The translations under genes and the position numbers were made by a program. From Homalodisca vitripennis (lineage: Eukaryota; Arthropoda; Insecta; Hemiptera; Cicadellidae): DNA of 64,000 nt. The notes under the pieces are model-generated. The model did no database searches. It had not been told where the DNA came from and saw only the letters and a program-made list of their open reading frames with translations. Where the stretch lies: assembly GCF_021130785.1 (NCBI RefSeq), contig NC_060214.1:3003001-3067000 (forward strand). The letters are read 5' to 3'. Of this stretch, positions 12,110 through 23,620 are shown in pieces (position 1 is the stretch's first letter; each line of letters begins with the position of its first letter).

Positions 12110-15100
12110 TGGGAGTGACTGCAGTTCGCGACAGTAGTGGAGATCTACAATGGAGACTATATAGTATACAATTCAAATCTTAAAATTCTTGTTCCGTATG
12201 CACATTTGCCATTGGGTCACTCCTGATATTAAATAAAGATGGCAAAAACGCATATTTGCATTTTAGTAGGCAGTTTGACCCTGAAATAGTTACTAGGAAT
12301 TACCAGGGATGAAGGAAGTATTAAGGACATGGTCAAATATTCCTTACATAACACGCATGTATCACACTATAAGTAAATATCTAAAAAAAAGAATATATGA
12401 AATCCTCGGTAAAATGTCTGTAAAACCTATAACTTAGTGTCCCGGTTCGCTTAAAAAAGACAAAATTAAAATTCTAGTTACATTAAAATGATGTATCCTG
12501 CTTCCATTTTAATAAAATAGTGCTAGTATTAAATATTATATGAAATTAATAAGTTTTCTCAAACAAATTTTCTATGAAAACGGTTTAAAATTAGAATAGA
12601 TTGATCTTCTGCTGTACAGACTACCTCCAAAGTACCTACCAGCAAGTTTAATACTAGGTATCTTCCGGTGATTTGCACTGGAATTTTCTGCGCAACGGAA
12701 AATTTATCACACACCAGCATTGTAACTAATAAACTGTTACTCATAATATTTTACCCTAACTAGATAACATGTTGGTGTAAGAGAGGAAGATGTGTTACTT
12801 TTAACCACAGCTCACGTGAATAACACAGTTACTCATGGATATTTTCATATTGCTACAATTTCAACAATATACTCAATACTTGTAACACCTATTATTGATA
12901 TATGAAATAAATCATCTCACAATGTAGGATGAACCATAAGTGCCTGAAATAGTGGTGAAACCCCTCTTTTACAGTTACTTACACTTACTTTAATCTTGTA
13001 CTAGAAAAACTTCCATTACCATAGTTTCTTTACAGTAATAAATAAATAAATTAATTCTTGACTTTATTGCAGAATCAAGCTCTGGAGTATATATATATAT
13101 ATGTATAAAATATATATATTCTAAGTTAAACGCTTTATTAAAATTGTTCTAAAGTCGTTTCATATTTAATAAAATCGGTACATTCAAATAGTAACTCTTA
13201 AACATGGTTAAACATTCAGTAATTCATGTACAAAATTTTTTTACGAAAATAACTAAATTCGAAACTTAAAACTATAACATAAACAACGCGAGGCTTAACA
13301 TTGTGTTCGTAATCTTAGCAATGCTAGAATATCTTTAAATATTAATCGATAGATATTTCTGCTCTTTCCTAACATAGGAACTTATGAATTATTTAGCCTT
13401 TTAGAATACGGCTCGGTGAATTGTCCAGTAAGGAAGCTATTTGTTTCTTTCCCTTCAAATACGTTTCATAAGAAGCTAAAACTATATGTGTTAATTTATA
13501 TTTTTGAAGTTATTTGAGAGAAAAAGAAGTTTAAAGCAAGTTTAAATGTAGTAAATTAAAAATGGACAGTTAAAAAAATTAAATGCTGAAAAATATTAGT
13601 TTGAAACAAATCGTAAATATGTAGCCCGATATGATCAGACATGGTGTTAGTGCTATGACATTGGTGAAAATGTCAATTCTCTCATTATATTAAGGAAGTA
13701 ACTGGTGCTATTATAATCGGTTCAAAGGAGTATCGAAGAACCCAAAATACAGACGGACTGCCATTAGACCTGATACAAAAATCAGCCAAACTCTTTCTTA
13801 GAACAATAGAGACTGATGTACCAAGGTTCAAGACTCTAGAGTGTTCCTAACAAGAGATATTGCACAGATGGACAGACGGACAGATTGACAGACAACATGA
13901 TTACAAAGCCCTGTCGGGTACTTAGTAAGGGTTATATTCCTTGTTTGTTAAGTGCAGTAGAATAGCAATGCCATGGAATACGTCTCCCACTGCACTGCCA
14001 ACGAAGGTTCACGTACATCCTGAACTAGAGGTCGACATTTGAATATAAATCTTCGGTTTGTAAACGTGAATAAATTGCACAGTCACCACACGAGGCAAAC
14101 TACTATTGCATGTCGGCTGCTATAATTTACATCATAAATCCAGAAACACAATATAGTACATCTGCATCAAAACTCACCTATTACCTTTTATTCACATTTT
14201 ATTTCGTACAATACAATTATTCATAAATAATTCTATAAATATATTTTACGTTTTGGTTATTGTTTTATTACATTTTTATATTAATATTAGAAGACCAATT
14301 ATAACATTAGGGCATTTGTCAGTACATTTCGACTACAAGGTGACTGTATTTATTATTTTAAAGTGAAAAACCTGTCAGACGACGAAATGGATTATCATTA
14401 AATTTGAATAAAATCAAAGTTTACTGGCTCAAATAATAATATATTGTACACTGCAATACATTCTTGAACCCGAAGATCACATTTTTCTTTCTAATAACTA
14501 AATATTCTTGTTTTTATTTTATGTTATCAGTAAGTTTCTAAGCCTAAACTTTTAACTGGAGTGCAATGTATGTACTTACTTTAGTAAATTATAATGTTGA
14601 AACATAATTGATATTATTAGGAACGTAGATGAATAGTATATCATATATGAATTACTTCTTAATATGTTTATGAAGATGTTATGACACCGATAGTAAACTA
14701 CGTATAATGGTACACAATTGGGTATAGTTTGGTAAGTGATCTACTGTGCTGCGGACTATCAAATTTAATATTGATTTCATAATACAAAACTATCATTAAA
14801 TTTACTATAAACGTTCGATTGATTACATAATTAAATGTAATTTTATTTTATGTCAATTGTCTCCTCATGTAGTTAGATAAATATAAATGCCACACGTAAT
14901 TTCGCAAATAAATATAGAAAATTACGCTTCACAAAAAATTGTATTTTATGTAAATGTATACCGTATTAAAAAACTGAAAAATAATTATTGAGGACTTTAT
15001 TATCTACATAACAAGATGACATCACAGCTACAATGACAGCAGGGCTACTGTCAGGGTTAGTCCCAGGGAGTGGAATTTACAATAATTGACAATGGGAAAG

Positions 15101-16190
15101 AAAGAACAATAATTGGTATATTTCATAGCTTTTTCTCACATTTCCATTTCCTTTTATGGTGCTCGAAACATACAAATACTTACTCGGTATAGGTAGTATA
15201 ATTATTCTAATTGTATTAACAGTGACAACTGTCACTGCATCACACTTCCTGGATACCATATATTGTGTTTTAACCCAGGAAAATAAAAATAATAACTATC
15301 AAATATTTTTTGTATACAAATAAAGCGCTCCTTGTTGGTATTTGAATTAAAGTAAAAAGGCTATGGAGGTATAATCATGGCCCTGATTAATTAAAATGGA
15401 ACCACAATTACTATTACCGAAATTACACATGACTTGTATAATGTTTTGAATGAGAAATTATAATAAAACAACTGAAAGAGCAAAAGATTAACTGTTTTAC
15501 TCAAAGTACATTCTGCTATCTTCCAAACATTACGCTCTGGTCAGTGGAAGAGATGGTGCGGCTGAAAACATTCCGTAATCGCCAAGCTATTATTGCATGG
15601 AATGTTTCATCACACCCTGCAGTCTTGCGCTGAGGTATTGGCAGTAAATAACCCAGGTCGGGGTTTCATTACTTCGAATCCACAAAAAAATTTAAATTTA
15701 TATAAAAATAAATTTTAGAAGTACTGTACAGATTAAAACGCGGAAATATTAGTATTAGGTATTGTTAAATCTCGTTTATATAACTATAGATTCAAATCAT
15801 CCCCCTAAGTCTATATAAAACTGACAATTCAATACAAATTCACTTAGTGAGTCATTGGACACGACCATTTTAACGCAACGATATTGTGTAATATATACAA
15901 TTATATTTAACAGTTTATTTGGAATCTATATATTTGGTACAACATAAGCTGTTCTGAGTTTTACCTTAAACTCCCACTCAAATTCATATGATCGTTTCCC
16001 ATTAGCTGGTTGCTCTGATCGTTTAGGAAGCGTCTCGGCCATAAAATGGTTATAGAGCGGACTCATTTTCTGTCTCATGAAGATTTGTGGGTATCTCGAT
16101 AGCTGATTGTTACCTTTTTATATGTTATGTACACGTTAGTGTAGTGGTCGGAAATGTTCAAATGGTGGAATCCTTACACCTAGAGTCCAA
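12110..16190. other. AT-rich non-coding stretch with a small TA microsatellite
   Basis: A TA-rich microsatellite lies at about 13087-13118. Near 13870 a GACAGACGGACAG motif run resembles the ends of decayed insect transposons but is not assignable. At 15671-15681 a tRNA B-box-like ACTTCGAATCC occurs without a convincing A box. No ORF has protein character. Confidence 0.5.
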
Positions 16191-16204
16191 TAAACGATGA
16201 AAGT

Positions 16205-17190
16205 GAATTTTATCGAGCGATTGGAGTGTCAACAGCTGTCATGGATCCGAGGTACACGTACAGCCCCGTGTGTCTGGCCTAAAGCAAGAACGCTGTCAAC
16301 GTGTTTTGTGGAGCGATTGGAGTGTCAACAGCTGCCATGGATCCGAGGTACACGTACTACCCCGTGTGTCTGGCCTGAAGCAAGAAAGCTGTAAACGTGT
16401 TTTGTGCAGCGATTGGGGTGTCAACAGCTGCCATGGATCCGAGGTACACGTACTACCCCGTGTGTCTGGCCTGAAGCAAGAACGCTGTAAACGTGTTTTG
16501 TGCAGCGATTGGAGTGTCAACAGCTGCCATGGATCCGAGGTACACGTACTACCCCGTGTGTCTGGCCTGAAGCAAGAACGCTGTAAACGTGTTTTGTGGA
16601 GCGATTTGGGGTGTCAACAGCTGCCATGGATCCGAGGTACACGTACTACCCCGTGTGTCTGGCCTGAAGCAAGAAAGCTGTAAACGTGTTTTGTGCAGCG
16701 ATTGGGGTGTCAACAGCTGCCATGGATCCGAGGTACACGTACTACCCCGTGTGTCTGGCCTGAAGCAAGAACGCTGTAAACGTGTTTTGTGGAGCGATTG
16801 GGGTGTCAACAGCTGCCATGGATCCGAGGTACACGTACTACCCCGTGTGTCTGGCCTGAAGCAAGAACGCTGTAAACGTGTTTTGTGCAGCGATTGGGGT
16901 GTCAACAGCTGCCATGGATCCGAGGTACACGTACTACCCCGTGTGTCTGGCCTGAAGCAAGAAAGCTGTAAACGTGTTTTGTGCAGCGATTGGGGTGTCA
17001 ACAGCTGCCATGGATCCGAGGTACACGTACTACCCCGTGTGTCTGGCCTGAAGCAAGAAAGCTGTAAACGTGTTTTGTGCAGCGATTGGGGTGTCAACAG
17101 CTGCCATGGATCCGAGGTACACGTACCGACCTGTGTGTCTGGCCCGAAGCAGGGACTGTCGTTGACGGTTGTGGACCTATTGGAGGGACA
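16205..17190. repeat. 96-bp satellite array, 10 copies
   Basis: The landmark GTGTCAACAGCTG starts at 16226, 16322, 16418, 16514, 16611, 16707, 16803, 16899, 16995 and 17091. The period is therefore 96 bp, with one 97 caused by an extra T at about 16606. Copies are almost identical and differ mainly at GGAG/GGGG, AGAAAGC/AGAACGC and TGTGCAGCG/TGTGGAGCG. Each unit contains CCATGGATCC and ACACGTAC. Because 96 is a multiple of three, long frames stay open on both strands (16270-16683 and 16589-17221 plus, 16549-17229 minus). These are repeat artefacts and not supported genes. The array is clearly richer in GC than its surroundings and decays after 17120. Confidence 0.96.
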
Positions 17191-17229
17191 AAAGCTGTCA
17201 TGGGCACGATATATTCTGTAACTGTTCAT

Positions 17230-20200
17230 ATCTTCAACTTTAACTACGAGTATATTATTTTAAAGCACTGCACACCAAGAGATTCAATTATTAAGTACAC
17301 TACTTTACCTCAGTCTCGTAAACAAATTAGGTTAGCACGAGATACTAGTGTTGATTTTTATCATTACATTATCAATCAAGGGGCACACATTCTATTTTGA
17401 TTGTTTAACGTGCTTTTGCGAAACTTACATTATATGTTTTTAAATGTACCAATAACAGCATTTACACATCTGAGCAATGATATTTGTGATTTCTACAAAA
17501 AATGAACAAACAACTTTTTGTAAAATTCTCGGCCAGTTCTTAGTCTTTTAACTATGTGCTATTAAGTGAAATAATTGCTTTACTCAAACTTAGTTTTTAT
17601 AATTATTTATAAATACTGCATGTTTTTTCCCTTACCTGCTCCTTAGTGCTGGTAGATAAGCGCTTGCAAATTGAAAAGTTATCAATCATTACTCTAATTG
17701 TATTGGAAATTGGCTCATAAGACGATTTAAATACTTAGCAAAACATGACATGAGTAAAAGTCATGAGTCACCTGCACATCTAAAAGAGTGACAAATGCTC
17801 GGCGATTGCTGCAGGAATATTTATGGTAACCATTAACATTTCACTGATATATTGCTTTATTCAATCACAGTGAATTGAATCGCTAGGAATTTGTCACAGA
17901 ATATTCACCACTTTATAAATTAACTTTTTATAAACCTACATACTTTACCATACCCTACATATTATTGTCCAATATGCAGTTTTGTCCCTTCTTAAAGTTT
18001 ATTCATTTACTCGTCCGTTTCATAAAGTAACTTTTTATCAAATCAAGAACTTGTAAGAATTATTATTATTTAAGCGGTTCTTTATTTTCAAACCAATTTG
18101 CTGTAAACCCTATTTATCATGGACAGCAAGCATGGATTACTCTGGATAAGATAGACCGTGGCTTAGATAAATGTAAGTTGGCAGTCCTTGTCCTGCATAA
18201 ATCTGCTTTCTCCAGTTTAGATTGTTTGTTAACTTATCTCTTTAAGGAGACACCCAGCACATGTGGCTGTGTTAATTATTATAATTCATCATTACCTAAC
18301 AATCAGTGTTATAAATTTATAATGAAATAAATATAAAGTTGTCCTTTCTTAAAAGAGAAATATGTGTTTAACTATTTATAGAACTAACACTAGAACATTC
18401 ATTAACACGTTTTACTCTTGTCTTATATTAAGTACATAGTATTTCAAAAAGACCAACAGCTGTGATATATATAATCCGATTCAAGCATCTTAAGGGATTT
18501 AACAAAGTAATAGGTAACGTATTTATAATGTTAGGGTCAAAATTAGTTTCTTATCTTTTGATTTGTATTAACTTTTATGTTAGGTTCACGTTCTATTTTT
18601 TAATTTCCAAGGTCTCTCAACCCCTAAACCCATCCTAGGAATAATATAGTGTGCTAGATACACTTAAAAAAGATGGTGCATAATAGTACACTTCATTTGA
18701 CCAAAATAGTTTTTTGCAATTATCGTCGGGATCATCCAAAAAAATCATGAATGCACTGTTAAACAAATATTCCGACAAGCAATGAAGGCTTCACTAACAC
18801 ACTGTTCACTAATGAGACGTTAATGCGATTTTCCTTATGTATAACTTTGAAAATTCAAAGAATGTAAACTAAATACTCTAAAATTGACAGCTGCGAAAAG
18901 AACATGCAAATAAAATGAACTAAATTCTCAGTGAAATCTCTTCGAGTGGAAAGTCTGACAGTAACTTCGTTCCCCAGCACGTGTACCGACTGGCTGAGTG
19001 TGGTGCAAACTTGTCAGAGTCAGAGTACGGTAACCATGTATTTGTGTCCATTGGTGATTTGTATGTGATTCTGTGTCATGAGTTTAGTGCGCTTGCCCGT
19101 TCTAAACATCAATTTAACAAACATAAACGAGGGAATATTTTCCATGTACTGATTTTAATGATTAGCAGTAATTTGTTACATTGTGGCTAATGAGACATGA
19201 GGGGTAACTCGAGCGTAGTTGTAAATTTGTATTTACAAATCTATCTACTCATGCCGTATTTATTGGTGGAGATGAATACTAAAGTATTTCTGTATGAACA
19301 TATTATTAGCAAACTTAAATTAAAATCAGGTACTAAAGACTATTACTCGGAAGATTATATATAATATCTCTCGAAGCAGAAATGTAGTAAGGAGGCACAT
19401 ACAAGTACAGTCGGTAACTGGTTCCCCTACAATAACGTTCATTGAGACTTATCCTCAGTTATATTGACACCAAAAGATTGTGCGTTTCAAACGAGAACTG
19501 AAGTAGGTTCTCGTATCTATAGACTGTGTAAAGTAATGCGTAGGGTACAGTATGTGTATATTTTACTATTGCTGAATAGCTAAAACTCCAATACTGGAAT
19601 TCTAGTGCTGGAAATAGTTACGGAAGTACTGCAGTCTATAAAGATAATTTGAGGATGGAAGCTTCAGGAAACGGTAGATTCAAGTAGTAGGAAAGTTGTT
19701 GCAGTAGCAGTTGTTGAAATCTGTTAGAAGTTTCAACGATCCTTTTCTAAAGAGTCCTAAGTTCTAAAGTCTTAGAGCTTTACCAGTAGCCACAAATTTT
19801 CCTAGAGCGGAATCTTCTGGTAGTCTTGAGCTTCTAGGAGACCAGGCAGTGCGCTAGAGGCCAGGTGCTCCGAGTGGTAAAGCGGTAGCTTCTATATCCG
19901 GTGGCTCCAACTTGACACTAATAGAGAGCACGGAAAAGTGTGAACTGCAGCTACCAGAAACATTCACAGTTGGGTTCTACTGGAGTCTGGAGACTCCCAC
20001 TGGTCAATTCAGAACCAGTTCTGGTTGTACTCAGAACTTTTATATCTTAAAAACTCTATTAGCCAAAGCCTTACTGAGGCCGTGAGCTGTATAGGGTTTA
20101 ACGAAATAAGGCTGACAATTCTTAACGCATAGTTGTTTAGATGCTAGGATCTAGGCTCACTGTCTCACAAGTAGGATGGTTATGAAGACCTGGATTACAT

Positions 20201-20655
20201 AACAGGCCGATAGTTCTCAAAGGAAGTTAACTACCATAATTGTCTTGTCTTTATCTGCAAAATCACAGGTTGTCAAAGACAGATTTTTAAAATAACCAAT
20301 GTAATTCCTTTTTATGTTACATAAATATACATTATGTATACGAACATTAATTTATGTTAAGCGAATATTGCCTTACACATCTCAGGACTCTTCTTTAGAA
20401 TTCTCTAAAAGCATCGTTTCAATATAAACTACTAGTAAAGTTAAATGTAACATAAACAAAAAAAATATAAGATTGTTATTGGTAGTACCCTCAATTAAGC
20501 TTAAAACCACTATTTTATTTTACTCTCAAAATAAACTTTTATATTAATTAAAAGTATGCGTTTTTAGAATGAGATTTAGTTTCATCCCATACTATATTTT
20601 ATTTGGGCATTAGTATACTCGGTGCAAAATAGTCAATAATAGCCTGAGTTTTACT
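17230..20655. other. AT-rich non-coding stretch
   Basis: No gene is recognised. The open frame at 18981-19190 (69 codons) has mixed composition but no identifiable motif. The segment 19560-20080 is less AT-rich and contains many short imperfect repeats of the CTAGAG or TTCTAG type; I cannot assign it to a family. A tRNA-like word at about 19866-19890 lacks a matching B box. Confidence 0.5.
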
Positions 20656-20660
20656 TTAGA

Positions 20661-20805
20661 TTCTGACAATAGATCGGATGATCGTTTCCTATCGTCGTTT
20701 CCCATTGGATGATCCCGACAATACATCGGATGATCATTTCCCATCGTCGATTCCCATTGTCTGATCCCGACAATAGATTGGACGTTCGTCTCCCATTGGC
20801 TAACT
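20661..20805. repeat. 52-bp tandem repeat, nearly 3 copies
   Basis: The landmark GACAATA recurs at 20665, 20717 and 20769, giving an exact 52-bp period. Units share ATCGGATGATC, then TTTCC-ATCGTCG, then TTCCCATTG. The third copy is partial. Related words (GATCGTTTCCCATTAGCTGG) occur at about 15989, upstream of the 96-bp satellite. Confidence 0.85.
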
Positions 20806-21004
20806 GACACGACGTGATGGGTGATCGTTCAGGATAGTGTGCTGGATGTGAACTCCAACAGAGTACCTCGCATTACGATCTAGCATAAACCATCTGTTAA
20901 GACAAAGTGCGGGCCCCTTTGCCCCTTATAAAACTCGTGAGTGTGCTGTAAACAAATGGAACACTTTAAACCACGTGTTCCACTCCCAATGCCCAATGCC
21001 AATC

Positions 21005-21115
21005 TATCCATGGAAATCGGTCGCCCTCTTGAGAGCCCTGAGAATCCGAACCAGACATACCGTCCCGTGAGCCTGGTATGAAGCGAGAAAAAAGTTGGTG
21101 AGTTGTTATCGCTCC
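21005..21115. repeat. Diverged single monomer related to the 96-bp satellite
   Basis: ATCCGA at 21043, the CCCGTGAGCCTGGTATGAAG block (21064-21083) and GCGAGAAAAAAG that follows align in order with ATCCGAG, CCCCGTGTGTCTGGCCTGAA and GCAAGAAAGCTG of the array 4 kb upstream. By hand about 33 of 51 positions match. CCATGGA at about 21008 matches the preceding satellite word, with an extra segment of about 30 bp between them. It is a sister sequence and not a copy dispersed recently. Confidence 0.6.
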
Positions 21116-21420
21116 TTGTAGAAGCATTTTGTTTCACCGCTATCGTTGACCTCTCCAAATGATCTTTCTGTTGAGTTCTGATTCTTAAAAGTAATCAAAT
21201 CTGATACAATTCAGTATCAAACGATCCGACAGGACCTAATGTTGAGTTTTCGTACAAATTAACGAGGCCTCTCAGGTCATTAACACTAACATACGAGCGT
21301 TGCAGAGAACATATCGGTCAGCTAAATTATTCAAATTGAACATGTAACAGTTGTATCAATAATGAATACTACAAGAAGTTGTAGTGACACAACAGCCGGT
21401 ACTAACACTTACTCAAACAA

Positions 21421-23124
21421 GTGTACAAGGTTCCCACAAATATTGTGCTCTCAAGATAGAACGGAAACATCAAATACGTAGACCCATCTCTATTCGGTGC
21501 GGCTGAATTTGAGTAAATGATCCCACCACAAAACAACTGTACAAGGCCCCCACAACCATGGTGCTCTCAGTATAGAACGGAAACTCAAATATGTAGACCC
21601 ATCTCTATTCGGTGGGGCTGAATTTGAGTAATGATCCCACCACAAACAACTGTACAAGGCCCCCACACCATTGTACTCTCAGGATAGAACGGAAACTCAA
21701 ATATGTAGACCCATCTCTATTCAGTGCGGACTGAATTTGAGTAATGTTCCCACCACAACTGTACAAGGCCCCCACAACCATTGTGCTCTCAGGATAGAAC
21801 GGAAACTCAAATATGTAGACCCATCTCTATTCAGTGCGGCTGAATTTGAGTAATGTTCCCACCACAAAGCAGGTGTACAAGGCCCCCACAACCATTGTGC
21901 TCTCAGGATAGAACGGAAACTCAAATATGTAGACCCATCTCTATTCAGTGCGACTGAATTTGAGTAATGTTCCCACCACAAGCAGGTGTACAAGGCCCCC
22001 ACAACCATGGTGCTCTCAGGATAGAACGGAAACTCAAATATGTAGACCCATCTCTATTCAGTGCGACTGAATTTGAGTAATGTTCCCACCACAAGCAGGT
22101 GTAAAAGGCCCCACAACCATTGTGCTCTCAGGATAGAACGGAAACTCAAATATGTAGACCCATCTCTATTCAGTGCGACTGAATTTGAGTAATGTTCCCA
22201 CCACAAGCAGGTGTACAAGGCCCCCACAACCATGGTGCTCTCAGGATAGAACGGAAACTCAAATATGTAGACCCATCTCTATTCAGCGGGGCTCTATTTG
22301 AGTAATGGTGCCACCACAACTGTACAAGGCCCCCACAACCATGGTGCTCTCAGGATAGAACGGAAACTCAAATATGTAGACCCATCTCTATTCAGTGCGA
22401 CTGAATTTGAGTAATGTTCCCACCACAAGCAGGTGTACAAGGCCCCCACAACCCATGGTGCTCTCGGAAACTCAAAATGTAGACCCATCTCTATTCAGCG
22501 GGGCTCTATTTGAGTAATGGTGCCACCACAAACAACTGTACAAGGCCCCCACAACCATTGTACAGTTCGAGGACTTTAGCTGTGCGCGTTACCTTGAGTG
22601 TGTGGTGATAGGCGGGAGGAGTGGCGGGGTAGCATTATGCGCTGCGTCCCGAAAACAATTCCTGTGACTCATGGGTAAAACCCTCCTTTCAGGAATCGTA
22701 TTGACCCAAATAAGTCATCACACTCACTACAATCAGTCTGTTTTGTGACAGTGCTGATTTTTTGTGGAATTAAATAATAAGAGAATACCAAATAATAGCA
22801 ATAATAGGACTTATCCTTGTTTTTCAGTTGTTACAGTGTTTAACGTGTTTTTAAAAATAACGTATTTGTCAATACTAATCTGCAAATCGAAATCGTGAGT
22901 TTAAAGTCGTTAAAGAGATTGTTGTGCCTTCGTCTCAGCGGCTAGCACTTAAACGCAACCCGCCACACACATAGCGTTTATTTGTTGAAAGGGTAGTATT
23001 AGGACCCTATAAGCACAGCTAAATTCGTCCAACTGTACTCTCAGGATGGAACGGAAACATCAAATATGTAGACCCATCTCTATTCAGCGGGGCTCTATTT
23101 GAGTAATGGTCCCACCACAAACAA
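21421..23124. repeat. 112-bp satellite array, about 11 units, interrupted by a TIR element
   Basis: The word GTGCTCTC (or GTACTCTC) starts at 21445, 21561, 21673, 21783, 21897, 22010, 22122, 22235, 22344 and 22458, spaced 109-116 bp. An 11th unit starts at 22560 and resumes at 23036, after the inserted element. Each unit contains GATAGAACGGAAACTCAAAT, then GTAGACCCATCTCTATTC, then TTTGAGTAATG and CCCACCACAA. Two subtypes alternate after CTATTCA: GTGCGACTGAATTTG and GCGGGGCTCTATTTG. Small indels near CAAGCAG or CAAACAAC explain the period variation. No gene is present. Confidence 0.95.
22563..23035. mobile_element. 473-bp non-autonomous DNA transposon (MITE) inside a satellite unit
   Basis: The 23-bp ends are inverted repeats. 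The left end starts CAGTT and reads TTTAGCTGTGC at its inner side; the right end is its reverse complement with 20 of 23 positions matching. The element interrupts a unit of the 112-bp satellite, so the empty site is known from neighbouring units (ATTGTACTCTCAGG). Flanks are consistent with a TA duplication (22561-22562 and 23036-23037) around ends starting CAGTT. A GTAC duplication around ends starting AGTT fits equally well. CAGT-type ends with a TA duplication suggest a Tc1/mariner-type source. The interior has no ORF of note. Confidence 0.85.
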
Positions 23125-23482
23125 ACCCCTCGTCTCTTTTGCTACATTGTTTGCTTTGTAGTACTCAATGATGTAGCAATGTAACTTTTATCTGTATTAC
23201 GTTATGTCGTAGAATTTTATACCATGCAAGAGTTTTAGTCTGTAGTGGAGATGTAAATGTAATTGTTATTTGACATATTTACTACAAATTCTTCCATAAT
23301 ACGAAATGTAATTAAGAACTTTTTAAACATAATAAACTTATGGGACACGCAGAAAGATAGCAAAATAATTTCATTTTCATCCAATACTTATTTTAATAAA
23401 GAATTACCAAGCAGCTTTTGGTAAGTTTGTACAATTTTTTATTCTTCTTTTTGTTACTTATTTTTTATGTATTAATACCTCA

Positions 23483-23620
23483 CCCACCTGACGAAGAGGA
23501 TAGATTCCAATCCCCAAAAAGTAGTGTTATACCTTTTGTAATATATAACGATGGTAAATGTCCAAAATAATTTCGTCCTTTTGAACCTTCCATTGCCAAT
23601 AACAAACTTAAACAAAATCT
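23483..23620 (+). repeat. Dispersed repeat family R, copy 1
   Basis: It starts with CACCCACCTGACGAAGAGGA and runs through AGTGTTATA, TTTTGTAATATATAACGATG, AAATGTCC, then CTTCCATTGCCAATAAC and AAACTTAAACAAAATC. Copy 2 at 25217-25370 shows the same order of blocks (ATCCTCAAAATAAAGTGTTA, CAATGTAAATGTCC, CTTCCATTGTCAATAA, ACTTTAAACAAAG). A related block lies inside both arms of the large inverted repeat. The family is probably a transposon 3' region, but it is not identified. Confidence 0.7.

Noticed and set aside
16270..17229. ORFs of 137, 210 (plus) and 226 (minus) codons
   Set aside because: They lie wholly in the 96-bp array and are open on both strands because the unit is a multiple of three. 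No start context, promoter or domain supports a gene.
18981..19190. Plus ORF of 69 codons
   Set aside because: No domain, no conserved context, and its length is expected by chance in a window of this size.
19860..19920. tRNA-like text GTGGTAAAGCGGTAGC
   Set aside because: It resembles an A box, but no B box follows at the right distance and no stems pair.
21421..23124. Direct repeats considered as a CRISPR array
   Set aside because: Repeats are contiguous satellite units without unique spacers, the genome is eukaryotic in character and no cas gene is present. The same holds for all other arrays here.
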